Origin: Polyangiaceae bacterium
Lineage (GTDB): Bacteria; Myxococcota; Polyangia; Polyangiales; Polyangiaceae
Assembly (NCBI GenBank): GCA_025936205.1
Contig: JAICTU010000139.1
Coordinates: 1 to 18,563 of the forward strand
Length of the DNA: 18,563 nucleotides
Direction of reading: 5' to 3'
Positions 8,615 through 15,638 of the stretch are shown piece by piece (position 1 is the stretch's first letter; every line of letters starts with the position of its first letter). The notes under the pieces were generated by a model. The model was not told the DNA's origin. It searched no databases and worked only from the letters and a program-made list of their open reading frames with translations. A program made the position numbers and the translations under genes.

Positions 8615-9355
8615 GTGGCGCTCGACTCCGACGCGCTCGAGCGAAGCATCGCGCCCTTGCGTCGCGAGTGCAGCGAGGCCGGCTTCGACCTGGTTCAGCC
8701 GCTGCAGGTGGGCTGGTACAACGCCCAGGTCTCGGGCAGTCTGCGGCTCGAGGACTTTGGCTCCGATGCCACGCTGGCGCTGGTGATCGGCAACACGCGA
8801 GCGCTCTGGCCCAAATTCCTGAGCGCGCTGCGCGCGGAGCCGGCCCTGCTCGCTGCTCCGCACCCGTTGTACGCCTACACGGAGCAATGCATCCGGCGCG
8901 CCGCGCAGACGCTGGATCGGCCCTGGCGTCTGCGCTGGTCGCACGCCGGTGGCGATCAGCTGGTGGCGATGCAGCGGCTCGCGCACGCGGCGGGCCTCGC
9001 CTACCTGAGCCGGAGCCAGCTCAGCGTGCACCCGGAGTACGGGCCCTGGATCGGGCTGCGCGCCGCCCTCTCGATCGCCGCACCCGGGCCGCCGGGGCCC
9101 GCCCCACAGCTCGAGCATCCCTGCGGCGGCTGCGCCGGGCGCTGCCAGCCCGCGTTCGAGCGCGCGGTCGCCGCGCTCCAGGGGGCGGTCGACCAGCAGG
9201 GCGTGGAGCGCAACTGGCAGCTGTGGCTCGCGTGCCGCGACGCCTGCCCGACGGGGCGGCAGTATCGCTATGACGAGGCGCAGATCCTGTATCACTATCT
9301 GAAAGATCGAAATCAACTGCGCAGGGCTTGCCTGGCGCGACCGGGACCGGCTTGA
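8615..9355 (+). CDS. MMACHC (CblC)-like cobalamin-processing protein
   Basis: Human MMACHC binds cobalamin and removes its upper ligand by reduction or glutathione-dependent dealkylation. This 246-residue protein carries the same blocks in order: QPLQVGWYNAQVS (28-40; human PFKIGWYNAVLS), a hydrophobic strand ending in ALVIGN (55-60), AHAAGLAYLSRSQL (123-136; human AAHVAGAAYYYQRQ), SVHPEYGPWIGLRA (137-150; human CIHPRFGGWFAIRG) and NWQLWLACRDA...RYDEAQ (200-223; human DWTYRDA...RYSEEQ). It also has cysteines absent from the human protein: C170, C173, C177 (CGGCAGRC) and C207, C211 (CRDACPTG), which together look like a split ferredoxin-type motif of epoxyqueuosine reductase. No signal peptide is visible, so it should be cytoplasmic. 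GTG at 8615 is two bases after the SDR stop, which suggests coupled translation. The family call rests on remembered human sequence; activity is not shown. Confidence 0.75.
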   Translation: MALDSDALERSIAPLRRECSEAGFDLVQPLQVGWYNAQVSGSLRLEDFGSDATLALVIGNTRALWPKFLSALRAEPALLAAPHPLYAYTEQCIRRAAQTLDRPWRLRWSHAGGDQLVAMQRLAHAAGLAYLSRSQLSVHPEYGPWIGLRAALSIAAPGPPGPAPQLEHPCGGCAGRCQPAFERAVAALQGAVDQQGVERNWQLWLACRDACPTGRQYRYDEAQILYHYLKDRNQLRRACLARPGPA

Positions 9356-9363
9356 ATCCGGGC

Positions 9364-10710
9364 ATGGCTGTCAACCGCGCGGCACTCGGCGACCAATTCC
9401 AGCTGGGGGTAGCCACATCATCGTACCAGATCGAAGGAGCGGCGAACGAGGACGGGCGCGGCCCCAGCATCTGGGACACGTTCACGCACACGCCCGGCAA
9501 GATCCGCGACGGCGGCACCGGCGATGTGGCGTGCGACCACTACCACCGCCTGGACGAGGACGTGGCGCTGCTCGGCTGGCTCGGCGTGGATGCGTATCGC
9601 TTCAGCATCGCCTGGCCGCGCGTGTTGCCGGAGGGGACGGGGGCGCTGAACGCGCGCGGCCTCGATTTTTACGAGCGCCTGGTGGACGCGCTGCTGGAGC
9701 GGGGCATTGCGCCGTGCGCGACGCTCTACCACTGGGACCTGCCGCAGGCACTGGAGGCCAGGGGAGGCTGGCTGGCGCGAGACACCGCGCAGGCGTTCGC
9801 CGACTACAGCGCCGCGCTGGCGCGCCGCCTGGGCGATCGAGTCGCGCTCTGGCTCACGCACAATGAGCCGTGGTGCCAGGCCTTCCTGGGGTACGAGCGA
9901 GGGATCTTCGCTCCGGGCCGGCGCGACCTCGGTCAGGCTCTGACCTGCGCGCATCACCTGCTGCTCTCGCATGGCCTGGCTGTGCAGGCCTTGCGCAGTC
10001 TTACCCGCGCCGCGGTGGGCATCGCGCCCAACTTCATGCCGGCGCATCCCTTCAGCGACGCGCCGGCCGACGTGGCGGCCGCGCGCCGGCAGGACGCTTA
10101 CTTCAATCGCTGGTTCATCGAGCCGGTGCTGGGGCTCGGTTACCCGAGCGAGCTGGCCGGCGCCTGCGGCGCCGCCATGCCGCGCTTTCCCGATCGAGAT
10201 CTGCAGCTGATCGCGCAACCCATCGACGTGGTGGGCGTCAACTACTACGAGCGCTGTCGAATCCAGCACGATGATTCCGGGGGCTGGCTGCGCCTGCGCT
10301 CGATCAAGACCAGCGAGCTGCCGCGCACGGCCGATCGCGAGATCTACCCGCAGGGGCTGTTCGAGGTGGTCGAGCGTCTGCACCGGCAGTACGGCGTGCA
10401 GCGCATCGTGGTCACCGAGAACGGCGCCGCGTCGAGCGCCGACGAACTGGTCAGCGACGGCGGCGTGCGCGACCCGGTGCGCGTCGGCTTCCTGCGCGAT
10501 CACCTGGAGCAGGTGCTGCTGGCTCGCCAGCAAGGGATCCCGGTGGAGGGCTATTTCGCCTGGTCCTTGCTGGACAACTTCGAGTGGTCCGAAGGCTACA
10601 CGCTGCGTTACGGCGTGGTGCACGTGGACTTTGCAACGCAACAGCGCACGCCGAAGGACAGCGCGCTGTTTCTGCGCGGCCTGCGCCGCCGGCCAGCTCA
10701 GCGAGACTAG
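9364..10710 (+). CDS. Glycoside hydrolase family 1 beta-glucosidase
   Basis: GH1 enzymes release terminal glucose or galactose from beta-glycosides by a retaining mechanism. From ATG 9364 the product is 448 residues, normal for the family. Visible landmarks are FQLGVATSSYQIEGA (12-26), YRFSIAWPR (78-86), YHWDLPQ (122-128), the acid/base E168 in THNEP, VNYYE (292-296), the nucleophile E352 in TENG and the sugar-binding SLLDNFEWSEGY (401-412). All are intact, so it should be active. There is no signal peptide, so it probably acts on imported disaccharides or glycosides in the cytoplasm. An in-frame TTG at 9328 would overlap the previous gene and add 12 residues without family similarity, so ATG is preferred. 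It is the last gene of the SDR operon, eight bases after the MMACHC-like gene. Its stop shares CTAG with the convergent lipoprotein gene. Confidence 0.95.
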   Translation: MAVNRAALGDQFQLGVATSSYQIEGAANEDGRGPSIWDTFTHTPGKIRDGGTGDVACDHYHRLDEDVALLGWLGVDAYRFSIAWPRVLPEGTGALNARGLDFYERLVDALLERGIAPCATLYHWDLPQALEARGGWLARDTAQAFADYSAALARRLGDRVALWLTHNEPWCQAFLGYERGIFAPGRRDLGQALTCAHHLLLSHGLAVQALRSLTRAAVGIAPNFMPAHPFSDAPADVAAARRQDAYFNRWFIEPVLGLGYPSELAGACGAAMPRFPDRDLQLIAQPIDVVGVNYYERCRIQHDDSGGWLRLRSIKTSELPRTADREIYPQGLFEVVERLHRQYGVQRIVVTENGAASSADELVSDGGVRDPVRVGFLRDHLEQVLLARQQGIPVEGYFAWSLLDNFEWSEGYTLRYGVVHVDFATQQRTPKDSALFLRGLRRRPAQRD

Positions 10711-11132
10711 CGCGTTTCGAACTGCATGCGATAGGCGTGCGCCGAGACGCCGTACGGGTTGGCGAACTTGCGCAGCTCCGCGTGATCCGGCGAGTTCACC
10801 CAGATCGCGTAGTTGGTGTGCGGCGCCAGCCTCACGGGTAGCACGTTGGTCACCTCGTCGATGTAGAAGGCGAAGCCCCGCACTTCCGGTGCGGCATGAC
10901 CCGTCTCGGTCACCCAGGACCAGCCTTCGCCCATCGCCTCACTGAACGTGACGCTGAGCACCGCCAGCTCCGAGTCGACGTCGTTCTCCCCGTTGCTCGG
11001 GATCGTGCGGATCACCGTGGGTCCATTGGCTGCGCTCTCGGGCGCATCTCCGCAGCCCAGCGGCACGGCGGCGAGGAGCGAGCCGGCAGCGAGCGATCGT
11101 CGCCATCGAAAGCGAAGCGAGCAGAGAACCAT
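10707..11132 (-). CDS. Small lipoprotein with an SbsA Ig-like (Big_5) domain
   Basis: The 141-residue protein has a basic start (RFRWRR, 7-12), a hydrophobic segment and a lipobox-like VPLGC with C27, so it is probably lipidated and exported. The remaining 110 residues start with IRTIPSNGENDVDSELAVLSVTFSEAM, the typical opening of the bacterial Ig-like Big_5 domain (Pro-Asn/Gly-x-x-D-V motif followed by a beta strand ending in FSEPM-like sequence). The domain is single and complete to its last strand (AYRMQFET). Such domains occur in surface and envelope proteins and mediate attachment; the partner is unknown. The stop overlaps the glucosidase stop on the other strand. Upstream, 112 bases separate it from the ABC transporter gene on the same strand, so co-transcription is possible. 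Confidence 0.75.
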   Translation of the reverse strand: MVLCSLRFRWRRSLAAGSLLAAVPLGCGDAPESAANGPTVIRTIPSNGENDVDSELAVLSVTFSEAMGEGWSWVTETGHAAPEVRGFAFYIDEVTNVLPVRLAPHTNYAIWVNSPDHAELRKFANPYGVSAHAYRMQFETR

Positions 11133-11244
11133 CTCTGAAATATGACGGCCACTCCGCCTCGATGCTGCACCGGAGCGAGCGCGGCAAACGTTCAGGAATG
11201 CCCGGCCGAAGGTCGCACCAGCCGTCTTTTCCAGTCTGGCTCGC

Positions 11245-13248
11245 TCAGGACGTCACCTCGGCGGAACCATTGCGACTCGGCTCCACCTGCGAGAGCAGCG
11301 CCTCGGAGGCGCGCCACTGGCGCTGGATCATCCGGTAGTAGGCGCCCTTGCGCTGAAGCAATTCGGCATGCGTGCCCAGCTCCACCGCTCGTCCACGATC
11401 CAGCACGATGATCAGATCGGCATCCACGATGGTGCTGAGTCGATGGGCGATCACGAACGTGGTGCGGTGCGCAAACAGCTCGCGCAAGGATTGCTGGATC
11501 AGCTGCTCGCTCTCGCTGTCGAGGTTGCTGGTGGCCTCGTCCAGGATCAGGATGCGAGGATCGGCCAGCAGCGCGCGCGCGATCGACAGGCGCTGGCGTT
11601 GTCCTCCCGAGAGCTTGACTCCGCGCTCTCCGATCACGCTGTCGTAGCCCTCGGGCAGGCGCTCGATGAACTCATGCGCGTTGGCCTGCTTGGCGGCGGC
11701 GATGATCTGCTCGCGCGTGGCGTGGCGCGCGCCGTACGCGATGTTGTCCGCCACGCTGCCGTCGAACAGGAAGACTTCCTGCGCCACCACTCCGATCAGG
11801 CTGCGGTAGCTGTGCAGCTGCAAGTCGCGCAGATCCACCCCGTTGACCCGGATGCTGCCGTGGGTGGGGTCACGAAAGCGCGCGAGCAGATCGGTCAGCG
11901 TGGTCTTGCCGGCTCCGCTCGGGCCCACGAGCGCGACCACGCTGCCGCCCTTCACGCGCAGCGAGAAGTCGACGATCACGGGCTCGCCGCGTGGGTAGGA
12001 GAAGCTCACGTTCTCGAAGCGCAGCTCGTTCACCACCGCCGGCGCCGGCTGCGCTCCTGCCTGGTCCGGAAACTCTGCGGGCTGGTCCAGCACCTCGCAC
12101 ACGCGGTCCAGCGCCGCGAGCCCGCGTTGCGTACCGCTGATCGAATTGGCGATCTGCAGGATCGGGTCGAACACGCGCCAGACGTAGGCCTGGAAGGCCA
12201 CCAGCACGCCGACGCTGGTCTTGCCCTCGATCACCAGGTAGCCGCCGAAGCCGACGATCACCAGCTGTGCCAGGGGCAAGAGCAGCTCCCACACGCTGGC
12301 GATGCCGCGCTGCACCTGGGTGGCGAGCAGCTGCTTGCGCATCACGGTGTGATGGCCCTGCATATATGCGAGCTCCTCCAGCTTCTCTCGCCGGAAAGCG
12401 CGCACCACCCGCACACCCGACAGGCCCTCGCTCACGCGGCCGTCGATGTTCTGTCGGTCCTGCGCCAGCGAGCGCCAGATCGGTCGCAGGCGGCGCGAGT
12501 AGCGCAGCTGCACCAGCAGTACCGGCGGCAGCACCAGCAGCAACACGGCCGCCATGGTCGGGTTCAGCGTGAAGACGATGCTCACCGTCGCCAGCAGGCG
12601 CAGGCCGGCGAGCAACGGACTGAGCAAGGCCTGCTGCAACAGCCCCGCCGTGCTGTCGACATCGGTCGAGAGCCGCGACAGGATGCCGCCGGTGGTCATC
12701 TCGTCCAGCTCGCTCAGCGGTAGACGCAGGACGCGCTGAAACAGCTGCTGTCGCAAGCGGAACGAGAAGCGGGAGCTGAGGATCTGCAGGGCCGAGGTAC
12801 GCACCCAGTTGAGCGCGGAGCCGAGCCCGAACAGCAAGACCATGCCCAGCGCGACCTCCAGGATCAGCGTGTGCTTCGCGCCGGTGTCGAGGCTGGAGCT
12901 CAGGATCACTCGGTCGATCAGGTAGGCCGAGGCCAGGGGCCAGACCATGTCGATACCGATGCCGGCCAGCGACAGCGCAAAGACGCGAGCGATCGCCCAG
13001 CGCTGGGGCTTGACCCAGCCCAGGTAGCGGCGCGGCAAATCCCGCTGCAACTGCCCGAGCGGACGCGCCAGCCGCTGCCCGAGAGCCGCCCGCGGTGTGC
13101 GAGCGCCCTCCGTGAAATTCGCAAAGCGCTGGCGCGACGTGGCCGGATGCTGGCGCACTGCTGCTTCATACGCCGCGCTTTGGCGAGCCGCAAATCGGCC
13201 GCGGCGCTCGGGTAGGGAAGTGTGCTCCGGGATCCGCAGCCGCCTCAA
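11245..13248 (-). CDS. ABC exporter, fused membrane and ATPase domains (MsbA/MDR type)
   Basis: This 667-residue half-transporter should dimerise in the inner membrane and export a lipid, peptide or drug. Residues 1-80 form a basic hydrophilic N-terminal extension. Hydrophobic segments lie at about 88-115, 128-150, 205-245 and 317-355. The nucleotide-binding domain has Walker A GPSGAGKTT (442-450), Q490, signature LSGGQ (546-550), Walker B ILILDE (566-571) and H602, all intact. The ORF opens with TTG at 13248, whose last two bases are the first two of the TGA stop of the upstream DTW gene (TTGA), which suggests coupled translation. A GTG 30 codons later (13158) is an alternative start that would shorten the extension. 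The substrate is not predictable from sequence or from the DTW neighbour. Confidence 0.93.
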   Translation of the reverse strand: MRRLRIPEHTSLPERRGRFAARQSAAYEAAVRQHPATSRQRFANFTEGARTPRAALGQRLARPLGQLQRDLPRRYLGWVKPQRWAIARVFALSLAGIGIDMVWPLASAYLIDRVILSSSLDTGAKHTLILEVALGMVLLFGLGSALNWVRTSALQILSSRFSFRLRQQLFQRVLRLPLSELDEMTTGGILSRLSTDVDSTAGLLQQALLSPLLAGLRLLATVSIVFTLNPTMAAVLLLVLPPVLLVQLRYSRRLRPIWRSLAQDRQNIDGRVSEGLSGVRVVRAFRREKLEELAYMQGHHTVMRKQLLATQVQRGIASVWELLLPLAQLVIVGFGGYLVIEGKTSVGVLVAFQAYVWRVFDPILQIANSISGTQRGLAALDRVCEVLDQPAEFPDQAGAQPAPAVVNELRFENVSFSYPRGEPVIVDFSLRVKGGSVVALVGPSGAGKTTLTDLLARFRDPTHGSIRVNGVDLRDLQLHSYRSLIGVVAQEVFLFDGSVADNIAYGARHATREQIIAAAKQANAHEFIERLPEGYDSVIGERGVKLSGGQRQRLSIARALLADPRILILDEATSNLDSESEQLIQQSLRELFAHRTTFVIAHRLSTIVDADLIIVLDRGRAVELGTHAELLQRKGAYYRMIQRQWRASEALLSQVEPSRNGSAEVTS

Positions 13249-14420
13249 GCGCCTGCGTGGCGGCGCGTGAGCTCCGCCAGCTGTCGGGCTTGTTCGAGCC
13301 GTTGCAGGGCGCGCACGGTGGACGAGCTCTTTTCAGAGATCCCTTCCAGCTGCAGGATCTGCTCCAGCGACCCCCGGAAGCGCTTCAGGTTGTAGTAGGC
13401 CGCCTTGAGCGCAACCCCGCCCGGAGCCGCGCCCTGGTTGCGCCCCAACAAGCGCAGGGTGCTGGTATTCCAGCTGGCGAGCTGTTCCCCGGGACGCAGG
13501 AATTCCGCCCAGTCGTTACGGAACTGCTCGGCCGAGACAGCCTCGCTGGAGACCGAGGCGCCGAGACCGAGGTACTCCAGGTGCTCGGCCGCCAGCTCGG
13601 GATGAGCGATCATCCGGAAGAACCGTTCGCCCGTTGCTGGCCGCAGCGCCGCGCAGCACAGGATTCCGCGCCCGCCCGGCGCGCTGTCCTCGAAGCACGA
13701 CTCCACGTACACCAGGACCAGCGAGCCATACGACTCCAGCAATGCGCGCGGAACGGCGCGGCTCTCGCGCGAGCGCTGGCGCTTGCGGTAGCGGGCGGTG
13801 TGCCCGGCAGGCCCCTCCGCGCGCTGCGCGTCGATCAGCGCGAGTTGCCGGCCCTGCATGCGGGCAAACGTCTCCAGCAACCCCGAGATCCCCGGTGTCT
13901 CGGGCTCCAGCGCCTGCAGCGCGTACACCGTCGCCTCCAGCGTCGAAAGGCAATACGCGGCGGGCTGCCGGCGCAGTACGAACGCGCTGCTGGAGCCGCT
14001 GGGCAGAGTGAAATGGGGCAGTGCGTGCAGCGACGGCAACTCGCGGTACAGCGTGCGTGCGTTGGACCAGGTGCCGTCGATGACGATCAGCTTGCGTGGC
14101 CGCTCCGCGGGGGGCACCGCCGTCACGTCGCGCGCGCTCGGATGCGGGTAGAGAACACCGCAACCCTCCAGTGACCCGAGCAGCGCTGGGTCGCGTCGCA
14201 AGCAGCCGGCGTAGTCCACCATGAGCTCGCTCTGGCGCAGCCCGAGGGCGACCAGGCGGGCGGTGTTGAAGGGGTGGGTACGCTCGCGCGCGTGCTGCAG
14301 GATCAGCACGGGGATGCGGTTGTCGATCGCCGGAATGACGTCGCACAGGCACGACCCGAGCGGACGGAAGCAGCGGTAGCAGGTATCGCGCCCGTAAGAG
14401 ACGGCCACGGCGGCTTTCAT
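13245..14420 (-). CDS. DTW-domain tRNA-uridine aminocarboxypropyltransferase with extra C-terminal domain
   Basis: DTW proteins (E. coli TapT/YfiP) transfer the 3-amino-3-carboxypropyl group of SAM to a tRNA uridine (acp3U). From ATG 14420 the product is 391 residues, against roughly 230 in E. coli. The DTW part covers about 1-215: cysteines C14, C17, C24, C26 (CYRCFRPLGSCLC, probable zinc site), QHARERTHPFNTARL (42-56), VIDGTWSNAR (113-122, the DxTW motif D115-W118) and LRRQP...LSTLEA (149-163). Residues about 228-330 are a second domain whose strand/helix pattern recalls a DnaQ-like RNase H fold exonuclease, but key acidic residues are missing. The tail (365-389) is helical and charged. The open frame runs further upstream to 15584, but that part lies antisense to the porin gene. 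Start 14420 places the cysteine motif close to the N-terminus, as in the family. Confidence 0.88.
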   Translation of the reverse strand: MKAAVAVSYGRDTCYRCFRPLGSCLCDVIPAIDNRIPVLILQHARERTHPFNTARLVALGLRQSELMVDYAGCLRRDPALLGSLEGCGVLYPHPSARDVTAVPPAERPRKLIVIDGTWSNARTLYRELPSLHALPHFTLPSGSSSAFVLRRQPAAYCLSTLEATVYALQALEPETPGISGLLETFARMQGRQLALIDAQRAEGPAGHTARYRKRQRSRESRAVPRALLESYGSLVLVYVESCFEDSAPGGRGILCCAALRPATGERFFRMIAHPELAAEHLEYLGLGASVSSEAVSAEQFRNDWAEFLRPGEQLASWNTSTLRLLGRNQGAAPGGVALKAAYYNLKRFRGSLEQILQLEGISEKSSSTVRALQRLEQARQLAELTRRHAGA

Positions 14421-14492
14421 AGTCCAGGCAGCGCCGATGAGAGCAGAGAAATATCTTGCAGTCGGCCGGCCTTTGCCGTTGTTTCTGGGGCC

Positions 14493-15638
14493 GTGCTCCG
14501 TTCCGGTTCGCCTGCGCGCGGCTTCCGCCATCGGCTCGAGGCACTCGTGTTGGGGCTGCTGGCGCTGGGCTCGAGCCAGGCTCGAGCTGCGGAACCAGCC
14601 CAGATCGAGCCCGAGCCGAGCGAAAAGCCGGACGCTGCTGTCTCCAAGGGGGTCACCCCGAGCGTCGAGCTCGAAGCCCGCGTGATCAGCGGGTTCGAGG
14701 TCCAGCGGGAGCGCCCGAGCGGGTCGCAGGCGCGCCCGGGCGAGAATGACTTCGGCTTCGACGTGCGCCAGGCCCGCGTGCAGCTGAAGTCCGAGCTGGA
14801 TCGCTTCCGGCTCGAGCTCAGCCTGGATCTCTCGGACGCCCTGTCCTCGGACGTCGCTGGAGGCTACGATTCGCCTCCATTCCTGCGCGATGCCTCCCTG
14901 GAATATCGCTACTCCAGGGCTTTGCGCTTGCAGGTGGGGCGCTACAAACGGCCCTTCTCGCGCATCGAGCTGGAGAGCGCGGCGGACCTGCCTGTGATCC
15001 GCCGCGGGCTGCTCAATGGCTTGCTGGTCAAGGACAACCAGTGGGGCGATCGGGCCGTCGGCGCCATGCTCTCCGGGCGGCTCGAGCTGGCCAAGCTGCG
15101 CTGGTACCTGAGCCTGACCAATCCGAGCTGGTCGACCTCGCTGCAGAGCCGGGGCATCGACGCGATCGGGCGTGTGCAGCTCTCGCCGGTCAAGGGTCTG
15201 AGCCTGGGCGTCGATGGCGGGTACAAGGTGCTGCGCCTGGGCAGTGAAGGGCAGTGGACCCACGACTTTGCCGCCGGCGGAGACGTGGCGTGGAAAATCG
15301 GGAACGCGCACGTGCTGCTGGAGGGTCACTTCGGCGATCTGCCGTTCGAGACAGGGACTCCGAAGGGATTCGGCGTGCTCGCGATGGTCGACTACGTGCT
15401 CGACCTGAGCGAGAGCTGGGCGCTGCAGCCGGTGCTGTTCGCCGAGGTCGCGGACGCGAATTCCCAGATCTCGCAGAGCGAGAGTGCGCGGCTCGCCTTC
15501 GGCATCAACTTGCTCGCCGAGGGCGGCTTTCGGCTGCTGCCTCAGGTGGCGCTGGTGCGCCCGCTCGGTCGCGCGAGCCAGCAAAATCCCTGGCTCGAGA
15601 GCGAGACGTACAGCCTAATTTTCTCCCTGGCGTTGTAG
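14493..15638 (+). CDS. Outer-membrane porin of the phosphate-selective O/P type
   Basis: The product is probably a trimeric beta-barrel channel of the outer membrane. GTG 14493 gives 381 residues with a clear signal peptide: FRHRLEALVLGLLALGSSQARA, cleaved before AEPAQ (about residue 32/33). An acidic Pro/Glu linker (33-52) leads to the barrel, which shows alternating polar/hydrophobic strands such as ELSLDLSDAL and LRLQVGRYKRPFSRIELES. The FLRDASLEY...VGRYKRPFSR block is typical of Porin_O_P proteins such as OprP/OprO. Basic residues are present but the ion specificity cannot be read. The last residue is Leu, not the common Phe. The in-frame extension back to 14274 overlaps the divergent DTW gene and is rejected. 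The spacer to that gene is only 72 bases. The stop lies inside the convergent kinase gene (24-base overlap). Confidence 0.8.
   Translation: MLRSGSPARGFRHRLEALVLGLLALGSSQARAAEPAQIEPEPSEKPDAAVSKGVTPSVELEARVISGFEVQRERPSGSQARPGENDFGFDVRQARVQLKSELDRFRLELSLDLSDALSSDVAGGYDSPPFLRDASLEYRYSRALRLQVGRYKRPFSRIELESAADLPVIRRGLLNGLLVKDNQWGDRAVGAMLSGRLELAKLRWYLSLTNPSWSTSLQSRGIDAIGRVQLSPVKGLSLGVDGGYKVLRLGSEGQWTHDFAAGGDVAWKIGNAHVLLEGHFGDLPFETGTPKGFGVLAMVDYVLDLSESWALQPVLFAEVADANSQISQSESARLAFGINLLAEGGFRLLPQVALVRPLGRASQQNPWLESETYSLIFSLAL

Noticed and set aside
11368..12723. 451-residue plus-strand open frame across the ABC exporter
   Set aside because: It is rich in His/Gln/Ala/Arg with no motif, as expected opposite a GC-rich gene; the minus strand has all ABC motifs.
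14274..14492. N-terminal extension of the porin frame
   Set aside because: It lies antisense to the DTW gene and would place 73 residues in front of a clear signal peptide.
14421..15584. N-terminal extension of the DTW frame to 779 residues
   Set aside because: The extra 388 residues are antisense to the porin gene, which has a signal peptide and porin strands. The DTW family begins near the cysteine motif found just after ATG 14420.
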